64,000 nt of DNA from the NCBI RefSeq assembly GCF_900129425.1, contig NZ_LT670817.1:2542001-2606000 (forward strand), in the 5' to 3' direction. This DNA comes from Bradyrhizobium erythrophlei (GTDB lineage Bacteria > Pseudomonadota > Alphaproteobacteria > Rhizobiales > Xanthobacteraceae). Each line of letters opens with the position of its first letter. Positions within the stretch are counted from its first letter, which is position 1. A program made the position numbers and the translations under genes. Of this stretch, positions 1 to 8,194 are shown one piece after another. The notes under the pieces were generated by a model, which saw only the letters and a program-made list of their open reading frames with translations, searched no databases and was not told the origin of the DNA.

Positions 1-765
1 GATCGGATTGGCGCGGGTGGTGCGGGCGTGGCTGAACGGATCTTCGCCGGTAGAGGTACAGGCGTGCTCGGCGATGTTGCGGATGCGCGTCACCAGCGGC
101 AGCCAGCTGGCCATCGCCACCACCCAGACGCCCCAGTACCAGATGCCGGCGCCCGCCAGCCAGAACAGGCCGAACATCATCGCGTTCACCGCGAGGAACC
201 GCGCCATCTTGTCGGCGCCGCTCGAAACAAAACTCTCGTGTGACACCGTCTCGTCCGCATCGCCGCGCCGAAACAGCGACAGGAACAGCGGCAGCCGCTG
301 CTTCACAAAGGTCTGGCCGGTGAGATCGCGGATCGCCTTGCGATAAAAACTCTCCTTGGTGATCGGAAACGGCGCCGACAGTGACAGATCGGGGTCCTCG
401 GGCTGCTGGGTGAATTTGTGATGCTGCAAATGGTAGGAGCGGTAGCTGGCGAGGTCGGCACCGACAGGGACCGCGCACAGCCATTGTCCTATCCATTCAT
501 TGATCGTTCGGTTGGCATGCAGCCCGCCATGCGCGGCTTCGTGCATCAAGATGGCAAGCCCGAGCTGCCGCGTGCCGACGACCGTCACCGCGATCAGCCA
601 GGTCAGCGGATTCGGCCACAGCGTCACCAGCGCGATGGCGGCCGCGATCGTGCCCCAGGCGTGAACCACCAGCCACATCCCACGCAGCGAACTGCGCGAC
701 GTCAGCCGGCTCCATTCCGCAGGCCTGAAAACAGCTTTGGGGTCGACGCGCGCCACGACCGGCAT
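1..765 (-). CDS. Fatty acid desaturase, partial (C-terminus beyond window edge)
   Basis: A membrane di-iron fatty acid desaturase that would introduce a double bond into an acyl chain. The reading frame is open for 255 codons from an ATG at 765 to the window edge. The first two histidine boxes are visible, HEAAHGG at about residue 75 and HLQHHKF at about residue 112, separated and followed by hydrophobic membrane segments. The third box (HxxHH) normally lies near the C-terminus and must fall outside the window. The terminal residues seen (IRNIAEHACTS) are typical of the stretch leading to it. The assignment to the superfamily is firm; the lipid or carotenoid substrate is unknown. Confidence 0.88.
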   Translation of the reverse strand, partial: MPVVARVDPKAVFRPAEWSRLTSRSSLRGMWLVVHAWGTIAAAIALVTLWPNPLTWLIAVTVVGTRQLGLAILMHEAAHGGLHANRTINEWIGQWLCAVPVGADLASYRSYHLQHHKFTQQPEDPDLSLSAPFPITKESFYRKAIRDLTGQTFVKQRLPLFLSLFRRGDADETVSHESFVSSGADKMARFLAVNAMMFGLFWLAGAGIWYWGVWVVAMASWLPLVTRIRNIAEHACTSTGEDPFSHARTTRANPI

Positions 766-802
766 CAGGTGGCTCCTTTAGCGCATTTTCCAGTTCCGTG
801 GT

Positions 803-899
803 CTCATCCTTCGAGACGCGCGCAAGTGCGCGCTCCTCAGGATGAGGTCTCAGGTCCTCATGGTGAGGAGCGCGGCAACGCCCCGCGTCTCGAACCATA
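803..899. repeat. Intergenic palindromic repeat, family C
   Basis: Two nested stem-forming units built on CTCATCCTTCGAGACGCG and GCGCTCCTCAGGATGAG, followed by a variant carrying CTCATGGTGAGGAGCGCG and GCGTCTCGAACCAT. Related copies lie at 6549, 16859, 35623, 43163 and 49953. It lies between the hydrolase-OsmC gene and the desaturase. Confidence 0.75.
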
Positions 900-942
900 A
901 GCCATAGGATGGTCTGCCATGATACGCCCGCCTGCCTGATCG

Positions 943-2166
943 TCAATCGGCCGCGCGGGTGACGATACGGATCTCCGAGGTCAGGGTGCGGTGCACCGGG
1001 CATTTGTCGGCGATTTCCATCAGTCGCTTGCGCTGTTCGGCGTCGAGTGCGCCTTCCATGGCGATGACCAGGTCGATCTGGTCGAGCATACCGGCCCTGG
1101 TTTCGCATTCGGCGCAATCTTCGGCATGGATCTTGTTGTGCTTGAGCGTCACGGTCACGCGCTCTAACGGCAGCGCCTTGCGCTCGGCGTAAAGCCGCAT
1201 GGTCATCGATGTGCAGGCGCCGAGGCCGGCCAGCACGTAGTCATAGGGGCCGGGTCCGGTGTCGTCGCCGCCGGCGGCGACGGGCTCATCGGCCAGCATG
1301 CGGTGCGGGCCTAGCGAAATTGCCTGCTGGAATTTGCCGTTGCGCGTTTCGCGAACCACGACGTTGCGCGGCGCTTTGCCGAGATCGGCATCCTGTTCGG
1401 GCGCGACGGGATCGAGGTAGCGCGTGGCCCAGGCGGCGATGACATCGGCGACATAGGCAGCGTCCTGCTTGGCGGTCAGCAGATGATCCGCACCGGCCAG
1501 CGACACGAAACTCTTGGGATGCCTGGCCGCGACGAAGATGCGGGTGGCATTGTCGATGCTGACGGTATCGTCATCAGGCGCATGCATGATCAGCAACGCC
1601 CTGTGAAGCCCGGTCACATGCGCCATCAGATTCTGTTCGGCGATGTCGTCGAGGAATTCGCGTTTGATCTGGAACGGCCGGCCGGCGAGCGAGACTTCTA
1701 CCTCGCCCTGTGTGCGGATGTCCGCGATGCGATCTTTGAACAGACCGGTGACATGGGCCGGATCGGAGGGGGCTGCGATGGTGGCGACGGCCCTGGCATC
1801 CGGGATTTGCCCGGCGGCGGCCAGGATGGCCGCACCGCCGAGACTGTGGCCGATCAGGATCGCGGGCGCTTTTCGGGTTTCGCGCAGGTGGTCGGCGGCC
1901 CGAACGAGATCGGCGACGTTCGAGGAGAAGGTGGAGTTGGCGAAATCGCCTTCGCTGGAGCCGAGACCCGTAAAATCGAAGCGCAGCACCGCGATACCCT
2001 TCGCTGCCAGCGCCACCGCGATCCGCTTGGCCGCCAGCACGTCCTTGCCGCAGGTGAAGCAGTGCGCGAACAGCGCGTAGGCCAGCGGCTCCCGCTCCGG
2101 CAGCTCCAGCGATGCCGCGAGTTGCTGGCCTTCCGCGCCGGGGAATTGGAAACGTTCGGTTGGCAT
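943..2166 (-). CDS. Bifunctional alpha/beta hydrolase-OsmC family protein
   Basis: A natural fusion. Residues 1 to about 255 form an alpha/beta hydrolase with a nucleophile elbow GHSLGG (Ser108), a probable acid in the PDDD run near 198 to 200 and a candidate catalytic His in GADHLL at 228. Residues about 265 to 407 form an OsmC/Ohr-like domain with the two conserved cysteines, Cys318 in GACTSMT and Cys389 in DKCPVHR, which in this family reduce organic hydroperoxides. The length of 407 residues fits the known fusion family. A plausible role is hydrolysis of an ester combined with peroxide detoxification, but no substrate is known. The gene stands alone between two repeat-bearing gaps. Confidence 0.88.
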   Translation of the reverse strand: MPTERFQFPGAEGQQLAASLELPEREPLAYALFAHCFTCGKDVLAAKRIAVALAAKGIAVLRFDFTGLGSSEGDFANSTFSSNVADLVRAADHLRETRKAPAILIGHSLGGAAILAAAGQIPDARAVATIAAPSDPAHVTGLFKDRIADIRTQGEVEVSLAGRPFQIKREFLDDIAEQNLMAHVTGLHRALLIMHAPDDDTVSIDNATRIFVAARHPKSFVSLAGADHLLTAKQDAAYVADVIAAWATRYLDPVAPEQDADLGKAPRNVVVRETRNGKFQQAISLGPHRMLADEPVAAGGDDTGPGPYDYVLAGLGACTSMTMRLYAERKALPLERVTVTLKHNKIHAEDCAECETRAGMLDQIDLVIAMEGALDAEQRKRLMEIADKCPVHRTLTSEIRIVTRAAD

Positions 2167-2210
2167 GGTCGGCCTCCACGTTGTTCTTCATCTCTCGGCA
2201 GGAGAGGTGG

Positions 2211-2591
2211 TTAACCATAGGCGTTGGTAACAAGTTGAATGAGATGTTTCCTTGGCACATACCTTTGAAGGTCTTTCTGTACGATAGTGCCAAATCTTTG
2301 CTTGAAGTCGTTTTGACGCCTCTCGAACGTCTTGCGCGCGGTTTCTTGATGAGATGTTTCTTCGAGATTTTTGATATCAATCACGTAATACAAGACAAAG
2401 GTACAGAGAAAATAGACGAGCACGATAAACAACAAGAACGCGAACAATCGATCATCAAACGTGATGCTCAATCCGGCCACTGGAATTTTATCTATCGAAA
2501 CGTTGAAGGCGTTCGCCGAAATTGCAAGAACAGACGCAAGCAGCAGATTGCGTTTCGTCGCTCGTGTTGCTGGTGAAAGAGGATCGGCCAT
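2211..2591 (-). CDS. Hypothetical small membrane protein of low G+C
   Basis: A 126-residue protein that I do not recognise. The first 22 residues could be a weak membrane segment or signal; residues about 47 to 70 (FAFLLFIVLVYFLCTFVLYYV) are a strong transmembrane helix. The remaining C-terminal half is charged, with many Lys, Arg and Gln, and probably cytoplasmic. The base composition is plainly lower in G+C than either neighbour, and the AT-rich character continues through to about 2760, which suggests recent acquisition. No second gene accompanies it. The coding call rests on an uninterrupted frame with a sensible hydrophobicity pattern. Confidence 0.5.
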   Translation of the reverse strand: MADPLSPATRATKRNLLLASVLAISANAFNVSIDKIPVAGLSITFDDRLFAFLLFIVLVYFLCTFVLYYVIDIKNLEETSHQETARKTFERRQNDFKQRFGTIVQKDLQRYVPRKHLIQLVTNAYG

Positions 2592-2795
2592 TATGTCCTG
2601 CCAAAAGACGGAGCGTAGCCGATTCTTGGAATTATGCGCAAAAACCTCAGGCGGGCCTTAAACGTGAACTTTGGACGAATACGAGCCTGTTAAACCCTTG
2701 CGTGTGATTCGAAATCTGCAGAATTGGCTGCTTTTGGGGGATGGGAATGAAGATAGTCGGGTTAGCGAGAGTAGGGAAGTTCAGCGCGAAGCACC

Positions 2796-2883
2796 GGGTG
2801 AGGGGTCACGCTCTCGATAGACCGTAACCCCTCACCCGGATTTCTCGCTAGCTCGAAATCCGACCTCTCCCTGTGGGAGAGGT
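2796..2883. repeat. Intergenic palindromic repeat, family E, in a 314-bp gap
   Basis: GGGTGAGGGGTCACG at the left pairs with CCCCTCACCC further right, then TTTCTCGCTAGCTCGAAATCC and CCTCTCCCTGTGGGAGAGG form short hairpins. A relative lies at 11266. The rest of the gap 2592-2905 is AT-rich and shows no gene I can support. Confidence 0.65.
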
Positions 2884-2905
2884 AACGAGGAACGCTGGGC
2901 CCAGA

Positions 2906-3571
2906 TCAGTCGCCGGAATAGCGCTGTTCCTGCCACGGATCGCCGCGGTTGTGATAGCCGCGAACTTCCCAGTAGCCCGGCGTATCCTCGGCGAGGAATT
3001 CGATGCTCTGCAGCCACTTCGCGCTTTTCCAGAAATACAGATGCGGCACCACCAGCCGCACCGGGCCGCCGTGTTCCTGCTCCAGTGGCGCGCCGGACCA
3101 GCTGTGGGCAAGCAGCGCATCTTCGGCGGCAAAATCCTCCAGCGCGAGGTTAGTGGTATAGCCGTCGTGGGAATGCAGCACCACGTGGCGCGCCTCATCG
3201 CGCGGCTGGCATGCCATCAAAAGATCGCGGGTCGCCAGCCCCTCCCATTGGTTGTCGTAGCGCGACCACGTGGTCACGCAATGGATATCGGAGGTGAACT
3301 TTGCCTGCGGCTGCGCCGTGAACTGCGCAAAATCCCAGAAGATCGGATGCTCGACCGCGCCGTAGACGTCGAGCCGCCAGCGTTCGCGGGAAATCTGCGG
3401 TGTCAGGCCGAGATCGAGCGTCGGCCAGTCCCGGGTCAGATGCTGTCCCGGCGGCAGGCGCTGCTCCTCGGGCCGCGAAGCCTTTCCGGTAAGGAAGCGG
3501 CCCTCGCGCGCCCAGCGCTGCTTGCTGCGCGTCAGTTTTGAAACCGGAGGCTCATCGGTGTCGTCGGCCAT
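2906..3571 (-). CDS. Sulfite oxidase-like molybdopterin oxidoreductase
   Basis: A 221-residue protein of the sulfite oxidase-like molybdopterin fold. The expected cysteine ligand to molybdenum is in the motif IHCVTTWSRYDNQWEG near residue 100, followed by the conserved stretches HSHDGYTTNL and GGPVRLVVPHLYFWKSAKW that bind the pterin. It has no signal peptide and no dimerisation domain, so it resembles the short, probably cytoplasmic members rather than periplasmic MsrP. The physiological substrate is unknown. Its start at 3571 lies 25 bp downstream of the transporter stop at 3596, so it is likely the last gene of the ferredoxin-P450-transporter operon. Confidence 0.85.
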   Translation of the reverse strand: MADDTDEPPVSKLTRSKQRWAREGRFLTGKASRPEEQRLPPGQHLTRDWPTLDLGLTPQISRERWRLDVYGAVEHPIFWDFAQFTAQPQAKFTSDIHCVTTWSRYDNQWEGLATRDLLMACQPRDEARHVVLHSHDGYTTNLALEDFAAEDALLAHSWSGAPLEQEHGGPVRLVVPHLYFWKSAKWLQSIEFLAEDTPGYWEVRGYHNRGDPWQEQRYSGD

Positions 3572-3595
3572 CGCATGCCTTCGCTATTGCAGGAC

Positions 3596-4921
3596 TCATT
3601 CGTGCCGGTGCATCGCCGATTCGTGCTTGGTGTCGCGCATGGTCGCGTAGATGATTAGCGAGAGGCAGATGATGCCGCTGAGATAAAAGTAAAACCAGTC
3701 CTCGTGACCGAGACTTTTGAAATACAGCGCGATTGCCGGCGCGGTGCCGCCGAACACGGACACGGTAATGGCGTAGGGAAGGCCCACCCCGAGCGCGCGG
3801 ACATTGGTGGGAAACAATTCGGCTTTTACGATGGCGTTGATCGAAGTGTAGCCGGCGACAAAGATCCAGGCCGCGCAAATCAGCAGGAAGGCCATCAAGG
3901 GCGATTTGGTCGCCTTCAGCGTGGTCAGGATCGGAATCGTTGCGAGCGTGCCGGCGACGCCGAAAAAGATCAGCAGCGGCTTGCGGCCGATGCGGTCGGA
4001 CAGCGCGCCGTAAATTGGCTGTAGCACCGTCGCGAAAATCAGCGACCCGAAGATCACGAGCGTGGTCTGGTCTTCGGTGAGGCCGACCGACAGTTTGACG
4101 AAGGTCTGCATGTAGGTGGTGAAAGTATAGAACGCCGCGGTGCCGCCGGCGGTGAGGCCGACGACGAGAAGTAGTTCACGTGGATATTTCAGCAGGCCGC
4201 GGATCGAGCCGGTCGGCTTGGCGATCTTGCGGGCTTCGACGAAGGCGTCGGTTTCCTGCAACTGGCGCCGCATCACGGCGGCGAAAATCGCAAGCCCCGC
4301 GCCGATCACGAAGGGAATCCGCCAGCCCCAGTCTTTTAGCTCCTGCGGGGTCAGAAACACCTTTTGTAGCAGCAACAGCACGATGATCGCGGTGAGCTGG
4401 CCGCCGATCAAGGTGACGTATTGAAAGCTCGAATAGAAGCCGCGATTTTTGGCATCGGCGACCTCGCTGAGATAGGTGGCGCTGGCGCCGTATTCGCCGC
4501 CGAGGCTTAATCCCTCGATGACGCGCGCCAGCGCCAGTATCGCCGGTGCGGCGAGACCGATCGAGGCGTAGGTCGGCGTTACCGCGATCATCAGCGAGCC
4601 GAAGCACATGCAGACCACCGACAGCGTCAGCGACAGCCGCCGGCCGTAGCGGTCCGCGATATAGCCGAACAACCAGCCGCCGAGCGGCCGCATCAGGAAG
4701 GTCGCGGCGAACAGCACGGCGGCGTTGAGCTGCTGCACCACGGGATCGCTCTGCGGGAAGAATGCCGGGGCGAAGTACAATGCGAACGCCGTGTAGGCGT
4801 AGAAATCGTACCATTCGACGAGATTGCCGACCGAGCCGATCAGGATCGCCCTGATCCGGCGTTCCATGTCGCCGAGATCGATATGCTCGTCAGCCGCCTG
4901 TTTCAGGACTTGATCTGTCAA
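3596..4921 (-). CDS. MFS transporter, metabolite:H+ symporter (MHS) type
   Basis: A twelve-helix proton-coupled importer of the MHS subgroup (relatives carry shikimate, alpha-ketoglutarate, proline-betaine and similar organic acids). The family hallmarks are GNLVEWYDFYAY in helix 1, RPLGGWLFGYIADRYGRR in the helix 2-3 loop and EGLSLGGEYGASATYLSEV in helix 5. A TTG at 4921 is preferred as start because GGAG lies nine bases upstream and it falls 17 bp after the P450 stop; an ATG at 4867 would shorten the protein by 18 residues. The frame stays open upstream into the P450 gene, which is not coding. Probably imports the substrate handled by the adjacent P450. Confidence 0.85.
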   Translation of the reverse strand: MTDQVLKQAADEHIDLGDMERRIRAILIGSVGNLVEWYDFYAYTAFALYFAPAFFPQSDPVVQQLNAAVLFAATFLMRPLGGWLFGYIADRYGRRLSLTLSVVCMCFGSLMIAVTPTYASIGLAAPAILALARVIEGLSLGGEYGASATYLSEVADAKNRGFYSSFQYVTLIGGQLTAIIVLLLLQKVFLTPQELKDWGWRIPFVIGAGLAIFAAVMRRQLQETDAFVEARKIAKPTGSIRGLLKYPRELLLVVGLTAGGTAAFYTFTTYMQTFVKLSVGLTEDQTTLVIFGSLIFATVLQPIYGALSDRIGRKPLLIFFGVAGTLATIPILTTLKATKSPLMAFLLICAAWIFVAGYTSINAIVKAELFPTNVRALGVGLPYAITVSVFGGTAPAIALYFKSLGHEDWFYFYLSGIICLSLIIYATMRDTKHESAMHRHE

Positions 4922-4938
4922 TCCACTCGTCTCCAACC

Positions 4939-6138
4939 TCAGCGCGCTTTTCCGAACAGCATCGGAAGCTGGCGGGGTCCGCGCACGGTGCCTTCCGACC
5001 AGGTCACCTGACCGGCCGGGTCCAGTCTGAAATCCGGAATGCGCTTCAGCCATTCCTCGATCGCCACCGTCATTTCCATGCGCGCGAGGTTGGAGCCGAC
5101 GCAGCGGTGGATCCCGAGGCCGAACGCGGCATGGCGGTTCTCCTTGCGGTCGATCACGACCTTGTCGGCATCGGGAAACATCGCGGGATCACGGTTGGCG
5201 GCGGGAAACGACAGCAGCACCATGTTGCCGGGCTTGACGGGGCAGCCGCTCACAACCGTCTCCTTCATCACCTCGCGCGCCATCGTCACCGGCGCATAGG
5301 CGCGCAGCAATTCCTCGATCGCTGTCGGCATCAGCTCCGGCTCCGCGATCAGGCGGTCGCGATCCGCTGGCGTCTTTGCTAGATGCCACAGCGAAGCCCC
5401 GATCGCGCTCCAGGTGGTGTCGATGCCGGCGATCAGCAACAGCCGCAGCGAGCCCAGCACATGGGCGTCGGACAAGGGCTGTCCGTCCTTGTCTTTGGCC
5501 TTCATCAGCGTCGAGATCAGGTCGTCGGTGGGGTTCTGTTTGCGCTGCTCGATATGGCCGGCGAAATAGCCGGTCATCTCCTGGACCGCGCGCATCAGTG
5601 TGTCGTCGTCCTTGATGCCGAGTTCGAGGATTTCGTGGATCCATTTGATGAAGATATCGCTGTCTTGTTCGGGGATGCCGAGCATGTGAGCGATGGCGCG
5701 GACCGGGACATGCTTGGTGTAGCGCGCGGCGGCGTCGCATTTTCCGTCCGCAATGAACTCGTCGATCAGCTCATTGCAGATGGCGCGAACCCGCGGCTCC
5801 AGCTTTTTCATGGCGTCGGGCGTGAACGGCGGCAGCAGCAATTGCTTGGCCGGCTTGTGCTCCGGCGGATCGGAGGTGATCGGCGGCGCCACGCCCGTTT
5901 GCTCCGGCCGGACGTCGCGCACAATGACGCGGCGCGAGGAAAAATGCTCGGTATCGTACGCAACCTGCTTCACCGCCTCGTAGGTGGTCGGCAGATAGCA
6001 GCCGAGAAAGCGCTTGGTGTGAACCACAGGAGATTCTTGCCGCAATTCGTCCCAGATCGGAAACGGATTTTCGGTCCAGCGCGGATCGGTATGGTCGAAA
6101 TCGTGAACCCAGTCGGTGACGGGGGCATGATTGGTCAT
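4939..6138 (-). CDS. Cytochrome P450
   Basis: A soluble bacterial P450 of 399 residues. The oxygen-binding I-helix motif AGIDTT is at 237 to 242, the ExxR pair at Glu276 and Arg279, and the heme loop FGLGIHRCVG carries the iron ligand Cys346. The ATG at 6138 is preferred because AAGGAA lies upstream at good spacing; a TTG at 6213 would extend the protein and overlap the ferredoxin gene. The protein sits between its likely electron donor (ferredoxin, upstream) and an organic-acid-type importer (downstream). The substrate cannot be read from the sequence, and no ferredoxin reductase is encoded nearby. Confidence 0.93.
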   Translation of the reverse strand: MTNHAPVTDWVHDFDHTDPRWTENPFPIWDELRQESPVVHTKRFLGCYLPTTYEAVKQVAYDTEHFSSRRVIVRDVRPEQTGVAPPITSDPPEHKPAKQLLLPPFTPDAMKKLEPRVRAICNELIDEFIADGKCDAAARYTKHVPVRAIAHMLGIPEQDSDIFIKWIHEILELGIKDDDTLMRAVQEMTGYFAGHIEQRKQNPTDDLISTLMKAKDKDGQPLSDAHVLGSLRLLLIAGIDTTWSAIGASLWHLAKTPADRDRLIAEPELMPTAIEELLRAYAPVTMAREVMKETVVSGCPVKPGNMVLLSFPAANRDPAMFPDADKVVIDRKENRHAAFGLGIHRCVGSNLARMEMTVAIEEWLKRIPDFRLDPAGQVTWSEGTVRGPRQLPMLFGKAR

Positions 6139-6202
6139 CAGCGCAATTTCCTTTTGCTTTGCTTCGCTCACGGCCGGCGGATTCGCGAAGGTGATGCGCG
6201 GC

Positions 6203-6412
6203 TCACTCTTCAATCACGTCGATCGCCATTTCCGGACAATTGGCCTGGGCGAGCCACGCCTTGTCCTCCAGTCCCGAAGGCACTGAGCCATCGCCGATTT
6301 CGTGCGCATTGCCATATTCGTCGAGCTCGAACAGTTCTGGCGCCAGCGATTTGCAGCGGGCATGTCCCTGACACTTATCCTGGTCGACATGTATTTTCAG
6401 TTTTCCGGTCAT
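6203..6412 (-). CDS. P450-associated ferredoxin (single Fe-S cluster, CxxHxxC type)
   Basis: A 69-residue ferredoxin. Cluster ligands are Cys14 and Cys20 in the motif CQGHARC and the C-terminal Cys in NCPEMAI. The second canonical cysteine is replaced by His17, the CxxHxxC pattern typical of P450-linked ferredoxins with a 3Fe-4S or unusual 4Fe-4S cluster. It is the first gene of an apparent operon with the P450 that begins about 65 bp downstream and presumably passes electrons to it. A run of AGGAGGAGC-type sequence before the ATG makes a strong ribosome site. Confidence 0.92.
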   Translation of the reverse strand: MTGKLKIHVDQDKCQGHARCKSLAPELFELDEYGNAHEIGDGSVPSGLEDKAWLAQANCPEMAIDVIEE

Positions 6413-6548
6413 AGAAGTGCTCCTCCTATCGCGCGTATCGCTCGCGCATTGCTGTTTTCCCGGCGATTATAGCGGCGCAGGCCTGATCCGCCAGCAGGCA
6501 AAATCGCCGCTTTGCCGAAGCCAATGGGCCTCATCCCACATCCCCAGA

Positions 6549-6660
6549 AGCGCGCCTTCGCGCGCGTCTCGGAGGATGACTTGATCGGGCCTCATGGTTC
6601 GAGACGGCGCACCGGACAGCGCAAATGCGCCGCCGGGACAGCGCCTCCTCACCATGAGGA
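6549..6660. repeat. Intergenic palindromic repeat, family C
   Basis: Contains AAGCGCGCCTTCGCGCGCGT, then CTCATGGTTCGAGACGGCGC paired at a distance with GCGCCTCCTCACCATGAG. It fills most of the gap between the amidase stop and the ferredoxin start, so it may also serve as a transcript end for the amidase. Confidence 0.7.
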
Positions 6661-6664
6661 GCTG

Positions 6665-8089
6665 CTAAGGCGCCGGCCGCGGATCGATTGGCGTGGTGCC
6701 GCGCAACCCCAGGATATCCTCCAGCGCCTTCGCGCCGGCCAGCAGTTGTGCCTCGCCGCGCGGCGCCGTCACCATTTGCAGCCCGACGGGCAGGCCTGAC
6801 GCGGTGAACCCGCACGGCAACGACAGCGCCGGGCAACAGGCCAGCGTGATCGCATAGACGATGGCAAGCCACTCGACGTAGTTGTCGAATTTCTTTCCCG
6901 CGCATTCGGCGACATAGCGGTTCCCGATCGGAAACGGTGCCACGATGGTCGCCGGCGTCAGCAAGAGATCGTAGGTCTTGAAGAACTCGACCGTGCGCGC
7001 CGTCATCTCGACGCGCTGCGCTTCCGCGCGCGCGATCTGTTCGACGGTCAGTCTCAGCCCTTCCTCGATATTCCAGATCACTTCAGGTTTGAGCAGGTCG
7101 CGCTTGGTGCGCAACAGCGCAGCCTTGGTCATCGCAAAATCGAACGCGCGCAGCACGTGAAAGCACTCATGGGCTTCGCGCAGATCGGGATGCGCTTCCT
7201 CGACGATGACGCCGGCCTCGGCGAAGCGCGAAGCCGCCTTTCGTGTAATGGCGGCGACCTCGGGATCGACAGGGGTAATGCCGAGATCGGGCGAATAGGC
7301 GATGCGCTTTGGCTTGTTGCCGGAGCGCGCGGCGGACAGGAACGATATCTGCGGCACCGGCAGCGACAGCGGATCGGCCGGATGCTCGCCGCTCATGGCA
7401 TCGAGCAACAGCGCGAGATCCTCGACATTGCGGGCCATCGGGCCGTGGACGGTGAGATTTCGGTCGATTGTCGCCGATGGCGTGTGCGCAACGCGGCCGA
7501 TGCTCGGACGCATGCCGACGATGCCGCAGAAGCTCGCGGGGTTTCGCAGCGAGCCGCCCATGTCGGTGCCATGCGCGAGCCACGCCGTGCCGGTGGCGAG
7601 CGCCACCGCCGCGCCGCCGGAGGAGCCGGCGGCGGAGCGCGACAGGTCCCAGGGGTTGAGCGTCGCGCCGAATACTTCGTTGAAAGTGTTGGCGCCGGCA
7701 CCGAATTCCGGCGTGTTCGATTTGGCGTAGACCACCCCGCCGGTGTTTTCGAGATGTTCGACCACGAGATCGGAACGTTCCGAAATAGCGTCCTTGAAGA
7801 TTGGCGAGCCCTGCGTCATGCGCACGCCCTCGACATTGACCAGGTCCTTGATCGGGATCGGCATGCCCGCGAGCAGGCCGCGATCGCCGATCGGCTTTTT
7901 CATCAGGGTCTTTGCATGGTCGCGGGCGCGATCGAAGCACAGTGTCGGCAAGGCGTTCACCTTTCCGTCAACCTCGGCGATCCGCCGCTCCAGCACGTCG
8001 AGCAGGTCAAGCGGGGTGACTTCGCCCGTGTTGAGTTTATCGACGATAGCGCAAGCCGTTGCCCGCACCAGTTCCTGATCAGACGCCAC
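6665..8089 (-). CDS. Amidase (amidase signature family)
   Basis: A 474-residue amidase-signature hydrolase that cleaves an amide to acid and ammonia or amine. The Ser-cisSer-Lys triad is visible: Lys in PIPIKDLVN (about residue 82), and the serines in SAAGSSGGAAVALATG (about 155 to 175) with DMGGSLRNPASFCG behind it. Length and motif order match the GatA-like family, but no GatB or GatC is nearby, so it is a stand-alone catabolic amidase rather than tRNA amidotransferase. It is divergent from the hydrolase at 8195 with a 105-bp shared promoter gap. Confidence 0.9.
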   Translation of the reverse strand: MASDQELVRATACAIVDKLNTGEVTPLDLLDVLERRIAEVDGKVNALPTLCFDRARDHAKTLMKKPIGDRGLLAGMPIPIKDLVNVEGVRMTQGSPIFKDAISERSDLVVEHLENTGGVVYAKSNTPEFGAGANTFNEVFGATLNPWDLSRSAAGSSGGAAVALATGTAWLAHGTDMGGSLRNPASFCGIVGMRPSIGRVAHTPSATIDRNLTVHGPMARNVEDLALLLDAMSGEHPADPLSLPVPQISFLSAARSGNKPKRIAYSPDLGITPVDPEVAAITRKAASRFAEAGVIVEEAHPDLREAHECFHVLRAFDFAMTKAALLRTKRDLLKPEVIWNIEEGLRLTVEQIARAEAQRVEMTARTVEFFKTYDLLLTPATIVAPFPIGNRYVAECAGKKFDNYVEWLAIVYAITLACCPALSLPCGFTASGLPVGLQMVTAPRGEAQLLAGAKALEDILGLRGTTPIDPRPAP

Positions 8090-8194
8090 GTATGTTTCCC
8101 TCTTCGTTCCGCTTCTCGGCAGCAGCTAGTCCTGTAAAACATTTTCCGGCAAAGTGGAAACGCGCGCGAGCGCACCGCGACTGGAGATTTAAGT

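Noticed and set aside
5383..6414. Open frame of 343 codons on the plus strand opposite the P450
   Set aside because: The P450 and ferredoxin on the minus strand carry all catalytic motifs; this frame is a high-G+C artefact.
6665..8089. Reading the amidase as GatA of the tRNA amidotransferase
   Set aside because: GatB and GatC are absent and the neighbours are catabolic, so a stand-alone amidase is more likely.
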